Counted from the first letter of the stretch, positions 58,201 to 62,773 are shown. The stretch: DNA of 64,000 nt from Erysipelotrichaceae bacterium (GCA_017550145.1 JAFZQG010000015.1:1-64000), one strand, 5' to 3'. Program-made: numbers and translations. Notes: generated from the sequence alone by a model not told the origin.

Positions 58201-58296
58201 GAAAAAGGAACATCAAATATGGCACAAGGTTATGACAACAGAGAAGCAGCAAAAACTGCAGCACTTGCAGAAAAAGCCCAACGGGATAATTCTTAA
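40210..58296 (+). CDS. Giant multidomain surface protein of 6028 aa without LPXTG anchor
   Basis: A secreted adhesin-like protein of about 650 kDa. Signal peptide 1-43/44 (cleavage near VSA|AE). Order of parts: four repeats of about 135 aa (45-624); three MBG-type repeats (718-965); SpaA and Cna-B type domains (about 1103-1717); five more MBG repeats (1720-2148); then five units, each a CKI-x-D-type header, a right-handed beta-helix of GGAIY/GGGIY repeats resembling chlamydial Pmp repeats, and a tail with FGxY and NDR; between units are Cna-B-like and InlB/Flg_new-like domains; a last SpaA domain (about 5920-6000) ends near the C-terminus. The tail EKAQRDNS has no LPXTG, hydrophobic segment or repeat for wall binding. 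A CAGG site precedes the ATG. It follows the pilus tip genes directly and its attachment route is unclear. Confidence 0.93.
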   Translation: MYMERLFEKIKKQSKGSSLINLFLIPFLTAMMIITSIPVNVSAAEYQTLTYDYDDKYKVILTYDEASSIPEGSTLHVEEYADNDNEYLNKTKELLEWEESDFNVYSLLDVYIEDKDGNRVIPHDKVKIKIQTIEPEDNDEEIEEIIDQTKLVILGEDNDNVIVNNQGDNVVVKEDTNFSITFKNENEESEASFPIVAVAQVVREKIIKASDGNNYSIKVSYDANAGIPLDAELRVEEVSSDGYLEYGLDSLNVPNTSVSFAYAFDISIVDAYGNECEPEGSVKVSIELLNEEFNDDLNIGVLHIADDKSELINHEINEGTVEFDTNGFSVYMIVGYNTDFYYVDCEGETWKISATYSADSDIPEDIQLVVRELESNECEEYLDDAARALGVSDNEVKIAKAFDIHLEKDGIEYHNTEDEFEVKIQLSDIDLSEMQILHFSDDSNDAEMVEATSDEDSLSFKTDGFSVYAIVKTTIVTTIEASDGNTYKITAEYDSDSGLPEDTRLEVIEISSDSDEFEQYIDATAEKLNKNAEEFKFAKVFDISIVDNNTGKKYHPNENVKVSIELLKEEIDEEETEVSVVHFTDSSDAEDLYDYAEIISNSIVDGKVEFENDDFSVYAIVSYTVDFHWGDYTYSIAGEDSILLSELLEKLGITEVTVEDIEDVSFSDTSLITVEKTENDWLLTSLEAFATEQTLTLVLKNGKNVSIKVTDEQLPKEITITADSASKPWDGTELTKNSYTYTDLLPGDSIESVTITGSQTASGISENVPSDAKIVNSNGDDVTGNYNIIYVNGTLEVIGTKIKITSNTASKTYDGTPLTDNGYTVVGELNDNSHTISVNVTGSQTNAGSSDNTFDVTILDGNSDSVTAQYSIECVYGTLTVDPISVTLSANSGTRKVNESGDPINLGYTCSVEGLTFDGVSVTSASTVGMHDVKFYGVTLGETKDTTGNYVVTKTNDGLLIIEGNTPFVTKSLTDFNINLAYYKIEINQGGDIINDGNYYVIKDTFSSNQSINYGSIRITCDPVVDNNVTYDYSGYTGTFNIPDGTHVTITYYTRVQGDTDQEIDVNNTVELGKMIESSFVSAFSTTVTETVKIKPDINGTGGVYTIGLYVYANGHMEQGLSGASFRLLDSNKQPMTYLAGDKAGEEITFTTGSGGVDGYVLIGLDEETDGVSIHKNTPYYLEMITAPYTFDGENYIYYQKDNTYYSFLVTDDPDYSYGGIYSYFDGDVLKVRCYPETGGVNVTKRFSGNYNLTNEQKNAITFKLQKYNAGEWEDVEEHAYGEFSYGSLNFDIKGSELEDSEVYRVVEVNGLPEELEGTIDLNTTYSISYQRNGEPVEIPWNEFLVNPDDAIQFSYNLSFTNEYIDHKLTIGKLDELTGTMLSGAVFKVYKALDESNEITSYVTGNDGTFDIKKGDTNKYQTDTLYYVQEVTAPANYILSDQKVFFYFSNNSTAVPSGLPEGETATDLTTRYNSVIVADRKETTTIPVTVTWGLNGLDEWPNNVSSVIIGLYQSTNGSEPTKVLDNNNPKTLTLTKTQYYDRTTFVNLPAQDTSGNRITYSIKEEAIYDSENNNIITSYAQTNSISSPGWYIVNNQEAVSVVVRKEWYQIDGQLISDTSGKESVTFDLYQLTTDFTGDDLDRSEVSEVLGDATPIKTGLVLSSSNGWTQEIDSLKKTDGTNNYYYLALETVPDNQEDSYTIADEAGENRTITIKNTQTPSTVTIKAKDLNKKYLENDPAYEFSASVMEDGSTVNITGSDSEFTATVSNSGSVTAEIEFTVTRVGGENVGTYTITPSSTTLPSNYRVLFETGTLTISQAEVTVTAGAEKRYGSETPALAKVTGLPDGVDESAISYSASWEENEDVGEYPITLTGETDQGNYKVTYVNGYMVITPAPVIVSANNASKIYGDDDPEFSADISGLLNDDNPTVISYQITRDIGEDVGSYALVPDGDTIQGNYSVTYSNGEFTITSAPLTVKVGNSEKTYGDGDPEWIIIYDGLQGDDDGDTLISYNVNREEGEDVGEYSVTLTGEADQGNYSVSFVDGTLTIIRAELSVKADNIVKALGVAEDPLLTATITGWTNDDNQNTSISNVDENTVTWTYTRNDKTILSFTLQRSAGEEEGEYEIIASGAQEQHNYNVYYENGSFSILSMFNVDVSQATVDPVGSDTEQTYSYTANVELATTGIGGSYNENGFVDGSMSFNLPDTSSENPNTKTLTIPAGAKLTVKQNNEHSNYSTSILLDNNDYSSENNTCVIDGVDDFYAIKFVHSRISMNVIAMITDDTPQLVNGSSGYIGIPEGEETIDSSFVSNYKARVGYTLPSDKYYVFTKATIDNDEVQAIRYDSENSKWQYKRNGTYHDVPDGKQLTLLYKSAYICKIGNTQFYTLNDAMDYVANTSNRTATIEMLLDDYPMPSTDKVVIPVGYDITITTARNLSGKFTISRAYDFTSGHMFANNGGSLKFDNIILDGKNVSASDAMILNNNAKIADETYTGILIISEDTVLKNSDGNNGGAIYISNGEVTVNGEISNNNAEQGGAIYVNGGTVTIEGEDSIIKNNTAAKGGAIFVANGALNINNTSINNNSALYGGAVFTTGGTTTLNNLQITENNATYGGVISMTAGTVTIDGENTDINNNTASEGGVVYIEGGTINISAGTIQNNTASISGGFIYGTNGQITISDGTIKENVAENGNGGAIYYMGSGNVNISGGSFTGNIANNGYGGVLYQSAGTATLSGGTIGKESEENRAINGSAVFVSDGACTFNGVTIKNNIATNGGAVGIENITARLHFSGNTVISENKTETGIKNNVYLNIDSDTIINTAGLGNNANIGIYVSDDYLSTRGDACKSFGEYSNRDAQNLTKFTNDRSNVLKAYYSNYKLIWSTQVYVKVYYISSFNNVFSTNFKAGTTGEQKYSGSFYPTSTENSIYELVSQLYKNLYSSKVPSDSVYAYTFAKDKKNFEQFMTELNWDSPQQKWRYINSSTYDFGNTLCIYYSDPAYISITNNSGYDLEVNDLTVLRNNIIDKNYGYPTVIDYLTQETLIPIRSSSVYNSVKNTIVIPSGGYVKILFPGACESDFTISGKFTGESPKSITYTLNSLGEEDEQETDTLYSESGDLMFTLGGTTLAKGDTFDVLFGNPTPICKVEDANEEHPFTKLKEAIKFITENELRTATIEMLMDYLQPGDDVLIIPEGYNITLTTAAAKGSEEAIGKRYTYSGEDSERATISRDSTNDGAAVIAEAYPDLICETEEDCNSSLTVKYLIFDGKALAKSGNGGAISTRNNKVTISNCDFKGYQASRGGAIFVKWGALIISDSIFANCITRSATGIDKTGGGAIWTTAKELEINRCQFINCSCIAGPTQGGAIFHNIRNDGAVVYDGNSEVFPTNFSIGSITNIENCKFENCYSALASGGTVESDALNVSIKYSSFKGSYTGKSNGNGGAINIYVNDGVNYNNINSSLEIIGCSFEDCSAPNGSSLGGAIRTLTRNTVIKDSTFNNCSAYKGGAICVAKATNSNVSETNFEVYGSTFENCTARAEDGAIYTCASTLIISSCLDINNQERHSLFKNCSAPKYGGVCQNKDSNGSSATIEKSMFENCVSSNSEAGALYTKAKSLSITGIDNTTTFKNCTASTNGGAVYHSGTTEILANVSFEECKSNKNGGGAYLSAGSITISGSSFADCLATNLGGGLYINPTNGNNIANITGCEFSGNVLSALDSCGGSLYIQQNKVKISGGSISNSVAANGGGIYQASGTLYLNENEISNCKANISGGGLYSKGTCYLGDIADANEQTIENCYAATSGGGIYHTNNLYARKVNINKCKASKGGGIYSSAYMDVSATNGSVTISNCQAKNITINDDRTITEADGFISDNLGGGLYKSGNSNLVFKNSDVVIEKCSAYGGGGVYYDTSGTFTLNKAIIQNNSAVNNGGGLYQNSGIIKMSTNDSTIISNVAIENGGGIYKADGNLELLGGVIGGSSEDANIANNGAGLFVADSQSVTIGSVSITHNKATAAGGGISVGGNNTKLYFQNNAVVHNNTMGSEENTVTCNVYLDHDTNGIINTTGTQLGNGSYIGVYCSDEQDPSHGFAGMPFGTYNKTDNLNHFFNDRRPYYYGVQGGTDNQIVWSTFVCKITDSNGKLLYKDADKTMPAIFTLLENGASDVTNSAFGYIRDNRTLYNDDGSCTDDFQIQMLVQEYSQTSTNYAYLKNGRKITLTTASATPDEEGFYYNGDQKHPYATIKKTVATSNMIRNDGGELTLKDIILDAGSDLSVETRPEIYSDKDGGIIQIGENGIVTIGENATLQNSYTTQNGAAVALTNRNATLNLNGGTIKNCVAEKNAGAVYLNATNDVFNYSSGLITNCSGTKGGAVYIENYENAKMNMSGGTITKCNATTSGGAVAVGGSNYSLYFSGSPVITGNTLNNETNCNVQLDHDSVRIITASNLKKGAEIGIYVPGEDVEGSQYSKHGIEGTPFGIWTDIPWQDDGTEKPYSFVNDRNTLLRGSQGNTDDQNIYWAQNFLLTINTNVISDLLADKDVIFNYTLKVDTDKVVGKTFSDYHFNVNRETTLDMKDGDSITIYFPKTILHTEEEKIDYFVVVNYTDEQGNDYHCTIQNNEDEPVSGVLETSGKLGENLSHTPPSGRSYVTYNHYRNTVNMTISKVVTSKEEADKATEFSFIIEFGDTSINKTYSAKDVEGHTIEDGISFVSGKTSFVLTDGNAITIEGLPTDLSYTITEDMSGIENASRIRTKINKDGDEITSRSQTGIVSGNSNIVFTNNFMEIICKITDKNRNLLYYSESNGDLVPAIYDNLSEAFNQVNNGGLRKANGGSVTGFLRIEMVVPEYTTSEMAVLNSGRTVTLSTAKANDEDGYPYRPSGDEDDGVSTIYRGDFTESMIVDNGVLTLDSIVLDGSNDGSITENIADDNGGLIRVYGSAAKLTVSKNATLRNSKTDLNHNGGAIWVGSGASLDMKGIIDNCSAASGGGIFADDGFGTINISGSADDGTGLIANCEAITGNGGAVSALTGSAVNISNESVLAGNSAYKNGGAVYSKANVVLRGSIGTSESGNSARENGGGIYMDSETVFTMYSTSTIDNNTSTNGGGLYTIGVARISGGNLSNNIADGLGGGVYVAEDSELTISSSSTFIDNEAARGGAIYDNGYVLMNNGSLTGNIASEKGGAVFVADDCTFAMSGGSINNGNKSPEGAVSTGLNSVLKFSNNVVVSGNTGSDNSTAMNVYLGYDSNAIIQTTGLGTNANIGVYVADGPEKSIYYQHGIASRNFGTYTGTSINSARLSKFVNDRDNELTGMSGAEIPDSENFYIMWKGKGLRLAVYKYKPDTDISNLEVDSNVYFTLTNIHDENDDSDDVQVWSGKSENDGTVFVPWGSIESKDGNVASFVSGNTYILKETRSNSDNPGTVLPGGYWKLLVGDNNFAIWTTVIPTTDPTERNRTHDIVPADEDHLFVGDTFVVYNDTEPKITFIANGGKFADDSVVHEYNIDFTTMEINHNYTIEEKDPLYGSYVFLKWATWPSPNTPPESGQTIEYKEYGIKGDADSFNITWFRNSDNDDLTLYAIWEQPVCKITDANDRLLYKQDGSPAVYSTLEDAFDAVNNDKAFYYNAEGTSRVYSTILKIKMLKENYTLEEDVTLTRNEYRNITLTSALSSDNDGYPGVYDGTNSNTASVITRGNNFSSSMITNYFNLTLTNIVLDGNSQNGTVANTNGGIVSTAQSSAVLTIGSGAVLRNSVVIKNTDNEKGLGGAVYAIRGSTINITGGTISGNKANNGAGIYLSEGGTLNISGSPSFGGGNNIPLGTGQVITNGGVDYNYARQDIYIEGYAGDEKAVTSLVVNGQLTGDEGSIWVWVEEDPHYKTLEQFARIKSGLSISSDSLKVFRNAKDDSVTDNDTETYLYGTDEGDISGYVYWSGTRGYGRVILRKINGSYSSLSGKVFTIYKGNSTSPYRLKDGTILSSLVSDAAGCIWVGELPYGIYYLEEIEPNKWFYVIVDEKGTSNMAQGYDNREAAKTAALAEKAQRDNS
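40342..42081 (+). repeat. Four N-terminal ~135-aa repeats of the giant protein
   Basis: Copies begin near residues 45, 204, 338 and 475. Each has Y-x-I-x-x-x-Y-x-x-x-x-x-I/L-P, an L-x-V-x-E strand, A-x-x-F-D-I-x-I, V-K-I/V-x-I, and copies 2-4 end FSVYxIV. The first copy is the most diverged. Confidence 0.8.
42361..43104 (+). repeat. MBG-type repeat array 1 (three copies)
   Basis: About 82 residues each, starting at residues 718, 800 and 884. Typical phrases: SKPWDGTEL, SKTYDGTPL, GNYNIIYVNGTLEV. The third copy is degenerate. Confidence 0.75.
45367..46653 (+). repeat. MBG_2-type repeat array 2 (five copies)
   Basis: About 78-100 residues each, with KxYGxxDPE (KRYGSETPA, KIYGDDDPE, KTYGDGDPE), GEDVGEY and QGNYxVxYxNG phrases. 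Copies start near 45367, 45658, 45892, 46123 and 46361. Confidence 0.85.
47329..48855 (+). repeat. Beta-helix unit 1 of the giant protein
   Basis: Header YICKIGNTQFYTLNDAMDYV, then a run of GGAIY/GGAIF/GGVVY turns, and tail GLGNNANIGIYVSDD ... FGEY ... FTNDR ... LIWST. Confidence 0.8.
49612..52572 (+). repeat. Beta-helix unit 2 of the giant protein (longest)
   Basis: Header PICKVEDANEEHPFTKLKEA, about 800 residues of helix turns rich in FENC/FxNCS with Cys at regular positions plus GGGIY turns, and tail GNGSYIGVYCSDE ... PFGTY ... FFNDR ... IVWST. Confidence 0.8.
52573..53745 (+). repeat. Beta-helix unit 3 of the giant protein
   Basis: Header FVCKITDSNGKLLYKDADK, ITLTTASATPDEEGFYY, GGAVYLN-type turns and tail KKGAEIGIYVPGE ... 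PFGIW ... FVNDR ... IYWAQ. Confidence 0.8.
54526..56160 (+). repeat. Beta-helix unit 4 of the giant protein
   Basis: Header IICKITDKNRNLLYYSESN, VTLSTAKANDEDGYPYRP, GGGIY turns and tail GLGTNANIGVYVADG ... NFGTY ... FVNDR ... YIMWKG. Confidence 0.8.
56917..57964 (+). repeat. Beta-helix unit 5 of the giant protein (short)
   Basis: Header PVCKITDANDRLLYKQDGS, ITLTSALSSDNDGYPG, only a few GGAVY turns, and a diverged tail ending YVYWSG. Confidence 0.75.
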
Positions 58297-58308
58297 TACC
58301 AAAATAAT

Positions 58309-58360
58309 AAAAAGCATCTAACATCGTACAAAATCATGTGCGGTGAATAGATGCTTTTTA
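58309..58360. terminator. Terminator after the giant gene
   Basis: AAAAAGCATCTA (58309-58320) pairs with TAGATGCTTTTT (58348-58359). It works in both directions and also serves the convergent ECF gene. Its presence right after the stop argues against a hidden downstream anchor exon or frameshift. Confidence 0.82.
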
Positions 58361-58403
58361 TAATGCAAATCCATATTTATCGAACTTTCTAGTGTTTTTA
58401 AAA

Positions 58404-58883
58404 TTATTTTATTATTCTGATTTTTTTACTGAGAATTACACCAATTATCATAGGTATCACATCCGCAATATAAGCTACGCAATTACTTAGGGTTTTTGCC
58501 CAGAAAGGATAATGATACATCGCGATTTCTATAGCTGTTTTTATTACGACGATTCCTATAAAAGTACTGATAATACAATAGATAATCTTAAGCCACATCT
58601 TATCTGTTTTTGGTAAAAGATATCCTAACGATAATCCGATGAAGGCCTGTCCTGTTGCCCAGGCAATAGGTAATGATCCTCCTTTCAGAAGATTTCCTAT
58701 AATACATCCGAATACACCTACAAGCGTTGAAATCATTCCGAAGGTATTAAGATATAAGCCAAAGACAATATATCCTAGATCAAGTTTTATACGGTTTATG
58801 ATCGGAATGTAGACAAATGCTGAGAGAACCGCATATAGCGCAATTCCTAGTCCGATAAATGCTATTTTTCTGTTTCTGTTCAT
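58404..58883 (-). CDS. ECF-transporter substrate-binding (S) component
   Basis: A 159-aa polytopic membrane protein with about five or six helices. RKIAFIGLGIALYAVLSAF followed by an IKLDLGYIVFGLYLNTFG loop, and GGSLPIAWATGQAFIGLSLGYLLP, has the look of the S component of an energy-coupling-factor vitamin/metal transporter. Substrate cannot be assigned; riboflavin-type and unknown-specificity S proteins look alike at this level. The energising EcfA/T genes are not in the window. No Shine-Dalgarno; a TACAAT box ends 6 nt before the ATG. Confidence 0.78.
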   Translation of the reverse strand: MNRNRKIAFIGLGIALYAVLSAFVYIPIINRIKLDLGYIVFGLYLNTFGMISTLVGVFGCIIGNLLKGGSLPIAWATGQAFIGLSLGYLLPKTDKMWLKIIYCIISTFIGIVVIKTAIEIAMYHYPFWAKTLSNCVAYIADVIPMIIGVILSKKIRIIK

Positions 58884-58889
58884 AAACTA

Positions 58890-58895
58890 ATTGTA
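58890..58895 (-). promoter_or_regulatory. -10 box of the ECF gene, predicted leaderless
   Basis: TACAAT on the minus strand, then TAGTTT and ATG: the same six-base gap as at the FGGY kinase and mscS. No clear -35. Confidence 0.5.
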
Positions 58896-58982
58896 CTACG
58901 TATGTAAGAATATCTTGTTTATTCATATGCTATGGGATAGCTAATTATTGTAAAATAAGAGTGTAAAACTTAGGAGGAAAAG

Positions 58983-59726
58983 ATGAAACTAGTTTTAGTT
59001 AGACACGGCGAAAGTGAATGGAATAAACTTAATCTCTTCACAGGCTGGACAGATGTTGATTTAAGTGAAAAAGGTCATGCGGAAGCTGCACAGGCCGGTA
59101 AACTTCTGAAGGAAGAAGGCTACGACTTCGATGTATGTTATACATCATATCTGAAGAGAGCAATCCATACTCTGAATCATATTCTTGATGAAATGGATCG
59201 TAACTGGCTGCCGGTATATAAGACCTGGAAACTGAATGAGCGTCACTATGGTGCTTTACAGGGTTTAAACAAATCCGAAACTGCTGAAAAGTACGGTGAG
59301 GAACAGGTTAAGATCTGGAGAAGATCATATGATGTTAAGCCACCTGCATTAGAGCCGACAGATGAGAGAGCTCCGCAGAATCAGGATACTTATCGTAATG
59401 AAGATCCTAAAGTCATGCCTTTGAATGAATCACTTGAAACAACTGTCGAAAGAGTTGTTCCATTCTACAATGAAGTTATCCTTCCGGATATGAAAGCCGG
59501 CAAGCGTGTCATTATTGCTGCACATGGTAACTCATTAAGAGCGCTGGTTAAATATCTTGATAATATGACCAAGGAAGAAGTCATTTCTCTCAACATCCCT
59601 ACCGGTGTACCACTAGTGTATGAATTCGATGATGACTTCAATGTTGTTAAACACTACTACTTAGGCGATCAGGAAGCTCTGAAAGCTAAGATGGAAGCTG
59701 TTGCCAACCAGGGTAAGGCTAAATAA
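58983..59726 (+). CDS. gpmA: 2,3-bisphosphoglycerate-dependent phosphoglycerate mutase
   Basis: Interconverts 3- and 2-phosphoglycerate in glycolysis. RHGESEW at 7-13 contains the phospho-histidine His8; [14 protein letters not shown] and [10 protein letters not shown] are substrate-binding segments; the second catalytic histidine is in [14 protein letters not shown] near 181. 247 aa is typical of dPGM. TAGGAGG lies 7 nt before the ATG, with TAAAAT at 58951-58956. Confidence 0.97.
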   Translation: MKLVLVRHGESEWNKLNLFTGWTDVDLSEKGHAEAAQAGKLLKEEGYDFDVCYTSYLKRAIHTLNHILDEMDRNWLPVYKTWKLNERHYGALQGLNKSETAEKYGEEQVKIWRRSYDVKPPALEPTDERAPQNQDTYRNEDPKVMPLNESLETTVERVVPFYNEVILPDMKAGKRVIIAAHGNSLRALVKYLDNMTKEEVISLNIPTGVPLVYEFDDDFNVVKHYYLGDQEALKAKMEAVANQGKAK

Positions 59727-59736
59727 GACTGATACG

Positions 59737-59767
59737 AAAGGATTGTCTCACATGGCAGTCCTTTTTA
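59737..59767 (+). terminator. Terminator of gpmA
   Basis: AAAGGATTG / CAGTCCTTT stem (one G-U) followed by TTTAT. Confidence 0.78.
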
Positions 59768-59770
59768 TAT

Positions 59771-59794
59771 GAAAAAGAAGACCTAATGGTCTTC
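59771..59794 (-). terminator. Terminator of the barnase-barstar pair
   Basis: Minus strand GAAGACC-ATTA-GGTCTTC then TTTTTC, overlapping the barstar stop. Confidence 0.8.
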
Positions 59795-60307
59795 CGAGAA
59801 CTCGTATGTTACTTTGATGTTGCCGTATTCATCGGCCACATCATCAAAGATATCCAGAAACTTCAAAGAGAACTTATTCAGATAATCAGAATTCATTACG
59901 ATGATTTCCGTATCATCAAGTTCCGATAAACAGTCATACAGGGCATCAAGATTCTCACCGTAATAGTCTGGGAAATCAAACAGTTCCTTGAGATACTGAT
60001 GTCCTTTTTCATTGAGTTCACGCACATCCATGATGATCTTCTTACGATCTGGGGATAGAGTGGTTTCGCTGTATCCCAAGGAGATATTTCCATAGTCTTC
60101 ATTGACGTCATGGATTATTCTGATGACAGTTAAGGAGAAATCGCTTATTTCTCGATAGTCATCAATGAGGACTTCATAATCTTCAAGATAAGTAAGATAG
60201 GCGAAGAACGAATCAAAATCATCTCCATCATAGCCTTCAAAGGCTTCTCTGAGATAAGCGAATTCTTCCTCATTAAGTTTTCTGATATTAAGTTCTACTC
60301 TATTCAT
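59783..60307 (-). CDS. Tandem barstar-family RNase inhibitor (two barstar domains)
   Basis: A 174-aa cytoplasmic inhibitor made of two copies of the barstar fold, where ordinary barstar has about 90 aa and one. The C-terminal copy (about 92-174) has the classical pattern RELNEKGHQYLKELFDFPDYY followed by GENLDALYDCL, including the Tyr/Gly/Asn/Asp inhibitor-helix region. The N-terminal copy (about 3-85) is similar (RKLNEEEFAYLREAF, GYDGDDFDSFFAYL) but has lost the YYGxNLDAL core. It starts 8 bases inside the end of the RNase gene with GGAG 6 nt upstream, so toxin and inhibitor are translated in step. Confidence 0.88.
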   Translation of the reverse strand: MNRVELNIRKLNEEEFAYLREAFEGYDGDDFDSFFAYLTYLEDYEVLIDDYREISDFSLTVIRIIHDVNEDYGNISLGYSETTLSPDRKKIIMDVRELNEKGHQYLKELFDFPDYYGENLDALYDCLSELDDTEIIVMNSDYLNKFSLKFLDIFDDVADEYGNIKVTYEFSEDH

Positions 60308-60812
60308 TTATATCTCCGTATAAAAGGGTAAAGGTTTTATAGTGATCATCGGTATAGAAGATCAGACCATCATTGGAATAGACAAGCCTTTTGGCGTTTC
60401 TGGTTCCACCTTCATAATCGATATCACATTCATGGTAATCACGGCCTTCCTTAAGCGGTAAGACTTTTTCATGATCGATATAGTATACGTCACCGCCGAT
60501 ACTGCAGCCCTTGCAGACATCTCTTAAATTGCCTTTGCTCGCAACCCAGCCCATTTTCTTTGCTTCCTTTTTGGTTACATAATTGGAAGGCAGTTTACCG
60601 TATAAATGCAGATATAAAGAAACATCCTCCTTGGAATTATATTGACCGTCTTCCCTGATAGTTGTGACGGGATCGACTGTCGGTTCGTTCTGGCTTTTGA
60701 TATAAGCGGTATAGAGATAAATACCGCTGAACAATAAAAGCGCAATAAGCAGGAATTTAAAGATTTTTTTCGTTCTATTAGTAGATTTTGTATGATTCAT
60801 AAAACCAATCAT
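60300..60812 (-). CDS. Barnase-like extracellular guanyl-specific ribonuclease
   Basis: A 170-aa protein with an N-terminal membrane/signal segment (about 20-40, FKFLLIALLLFSGIYLY) and a C-terminal RNase closely following Bacillus barnase: YVTKKEAKKMGWVASKGNL, SIGGDVYYI, the general base Glu in HECDIDY, the two Arg in TRNAKRLVYSNDGLIFY and the acid His in TDDHYKTF. All catalytic residues are kept. Extra cysteines occur in CKGC and HEC. Met5 (60800) may be the real start; neither has a clear Shine-Dalgarno. Used by Bacillus as a secreted nuclease; here it may stay membrane-anchored because no obvious signal-peptidase site is seen. Confidence 0.92.
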   Translation of the reverse strand: MIGFMNHTKSTNRTKKIFKFLLIALLLFSGIYLYTAYIKSQNEPTVDPVTTIREDGQYNSKEDVSLYLHLYGKLPSNYVTKKEAKKMGWVASKGNLRDVCKGCSIGGDVYYIDHEKVLPLKEGRDYHECDIDYEGGTRNAKRLVYSNDGLIFYTDDHYKTFTLLYGDINE

Positions 60813-60826
60813 TTAGTACAACTTGG

Positions 60827-60832
60827 TATAAT
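60827..60832 (+). promoter_or_regulatory. -10 box of the glyA operon
   Basis: TATAAT, predicted start about 37 nt before the 50-aa gene. Confidence 0.5.
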
Positions 60833-60875
60833 AAGTATATATAAATTATATCGCAATAAGGGAGACTAACTAGTT

Positions 60876-61028
60876 ATGAATAAAGGTTTATCAATTCTGT
60901 TAATGATTCTGCTTTCAGCAGTAATAATCAGTTTCCTTACTGATTTTTCCAGTATGATTCCGGGAATTCTTCTGATGGGTTATGCGGTTCTGATTATTGT
61001 GGGATACGTAGTTAATCTGAAGAAATAG
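60876..61028 (+). CDS. 50-aa two-helix membrane protein upstream of glyA
   Basis: [20 protein letters not shown], a DFSSMIPG turn, then a second hydrophobic helix ending VVNLKK. GGGAG lies 11 nt before the ATG, which is loose. Only one base separates its stop from the glyA start, so it is probably translationally coupled. Not a family I recognise; the short hairpin topology is common among small membrane proteins of unknown role. Confidence 0.62.
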   Translation: MNKGLSILLMILLSAVIISFLTDFSSMIPGILLMGYAVLIIVGYVVNLKK

Positions 61029-61029
61029 T

Positions 61030-62253
61030 ATGACAGACACAGTAATTAAGGATCTGATCCGAAAAGAAGAAGAGAGACAGCATTATAATATCGAACTGAT
61101 TGCTTCGGAGAACTACTGTTCAAAAGAAGTTATGGAAGCGGTAGGAAGCTGTCTGACCAATAAGTATGCGGAAGGTTATCCGGGTAAGCGTTACTACGGC
61201 GGCTGTTTTAATGTTGATGAAATTGAAGAACTGGCAAGGAAGAGAGCCTGTGAGCTCTTTAAAGCTGAACATGCCAACGTTCAGCCGCATTGCGGTTCCG
61301 CAGCTAATATGGCTGTATATCGCTGTGTATTAAAACCTGGTGATAAGATCTTGGGTATGTCTCTTGATGCCGGAGGACATCTGACTCACGGTTATAAACT
61401 GAGTTTCTCCGGTCAGGATTATGAGACATATTCCTATGGTGTAAATAAAGAAACGGAAATGATCGACTACGATGAAGTCGAAAGACTGGCCATGGAAATT
61501 AAACCGAAGATCATCGTTGCCGGAGCCAGTGCTTATGCGCGTTTCATCGACTATAAGAGATTCAGAGAGATCTGTGATAAATGCGGAGCCTTACTGATGG
61601 TAGATATGGCCCATGTGGCAGGACTGATTGCGGCAGGTCTTCATCCTTCACCTGTTGAATATGCGGACTTTGTGACTTCTACTACCCATAAGACCTTAAG
61701 AGGTCCAAGAGGCGGATTGATTCTGTGTAAAGAGGAATATGCCAAGGATCTTGATCGTTCTGTCTTCCCTGGTATCCAGGGCGGACCGTTATGTCATGTG
61801 ATCGCAGGCAAGGCTGTCTGCTTCCATGAAGCCATGGATGAAAGTTTTGTGGAATACCAGAAACAGGTCATAAAGAATGCGAAAGTCTTATGTGAAACCT
61901 TAAAGAAAGAAGGCTTCAGGATCGTATCTGGGCAGACTGATAATCATATGGTTTTGGTAGATGTGAAGAACTCGATCGGTATTACGGGTAAACAGCTTGA
62001 ACAGCGACTTGATGAAGTCAACATTACGGTCAATAAGAACTCGATTCCGTTTGATGAAGAAAGACCGGCCTATACCAGCGGTGTAAGACTAGGCACACCG
62101 GCTATGACGACCAGAGGCTTTAAGGAAGAGGAATTTATTAAAGTAGGTGAATGGATCTCACTGATCGCTCATCATATCGATGATGAAGAAATAAAAGAAA
62201 AAGTTAAGAAAGAAGTCAGGGAACTGATGGAGAGATTCGCATGGACGAAGTAA
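61030..62253 (+). CDS. glyA: Serine hydroxymethyltransferase
   Basis: PLP enzyme converting serine and tetrahydrofolate to glycine and 5,10-methylene-THF. Conserved blocks: [51 protein letters not shown] and the PLP-lysine motif [14 protein letters not shown] (Lys near 223). 407 aa is full length. The nitroreductase start lies 13 bases inside its end. Confidence 0.97.
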   Translation: MTDTVIKDLIRKEEERQHYNIELIASENYCSKEVMEAVGSCLTNKYAEGYPGKRYYGGCFNVDEIEELARKRACELFKAEHANVQPHCGSAANMAVYRCVLKPGDKILGMSLDAGGHLTHGYKLSFSGQDYETYSYGVNKETEMIDYDEVERLAMEIKPKIIVAGASAYARFIDYKRFREICDKCGALLMVDMAHVAGLIAAGLHPSPVEYADFVTSTTHKTLRGPRGGLILCKEEYAKDLDRSVFPGIQGGPLCHVIAGKAVCFHEAMDESFVEYQKQVIKNAKVLCETLKKEGFRIVSGQTDNHMVLVDVKNSIGITGKQLEQRLDEVNITVNKNSIPFDEERPAYTSGVRLGTPAMTTRGFKEEEFIKVGEWISLIAHHIDDEEIKEKVKKEVRELMERFAWTK

Positions 62254-62768
62254 TCAAGGCCATTAAGGAAAGAAGAAGTATTCGTAAATTCAAGAAAGAA
62301 AAACCGGATAAGGAAGTGATCGATCAGATCATTGAAGCCGGATTATATGCGCCAAGCGGTATGAATCTTCAGGATACGATCATCATTGAGATCAGCGATG
62401 AAAAAACCAGAGAGAAATTCGTAAAAGCCAACAGAAGAATCTGGGGTAAGGAAAATGATGTAGATCCATTCTATGGAGCTCCGATAATACTGGTTGTACT
62501 GGCTCAGAAGGGCTGGCGCAATGCGGACTTTGATGGAAGCCTTGTAATGGGCAACTTATTACTCGCAACGCACGCGTTAGGATTAGGCGGTATCTGGATC
62601 AACAGAGCCAGAGAAGAATTCGAGGAAGAGGAATTCAAGGATTTCTTAAAAGATCTGGGTATTGAAGGAGAATGGCAGGGCATAGGACATTGTGCGATCG
62701 GTTATATCGATGGTGAGATGCCTAAAGCGCCTGTAATCAAAGAAAACAGAGTATATTACGTAGATTAA
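62241..62768 (+). CDS. Nitroreductase-family FMN protein
   Basis: A 175-aa FMN-dependent NAD(P)H oxidoreductase. [11 protein letters not shown] is the classic FMN-phosphate-binding start, [14 protein letters not shown] the flavin/ring loop and [13 protein letters not shown] the C-terminal flavin region. Substrate is open: nitro compounds, quinones or enones. GGAGAG lies before the ATG inside glyA and the two genes overlap by 13 bp, so they are co-expressed. Confidence 0.9.
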   Translation: MDEVIKAIKERRSIRKFKKEKPDKEVIDQIIEAGLYAPSGMNLQDTIIIEISDEKTREKFVKANRRIWGKENDVDPFYGAPIILVVLAQKGWRNADFDGSLVMGNLLLATHALGLGGIWINRAREEFEEEEFKDFLKDLGIEGEWQGIGHCAIGYIDGEMPKAPVIKENRVYYVD

Positions 62769-62773
62769 TGTGT

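Noticed and set aside
58240-58404. Possible frameshifted LPXTG tail of the giant protein
   Set aside because: Only about 12 bp separate the stop from a strong terminator hairpin, and no frame between 58240 and 58404 encodes LPXTG plus a hydrophobic segment.
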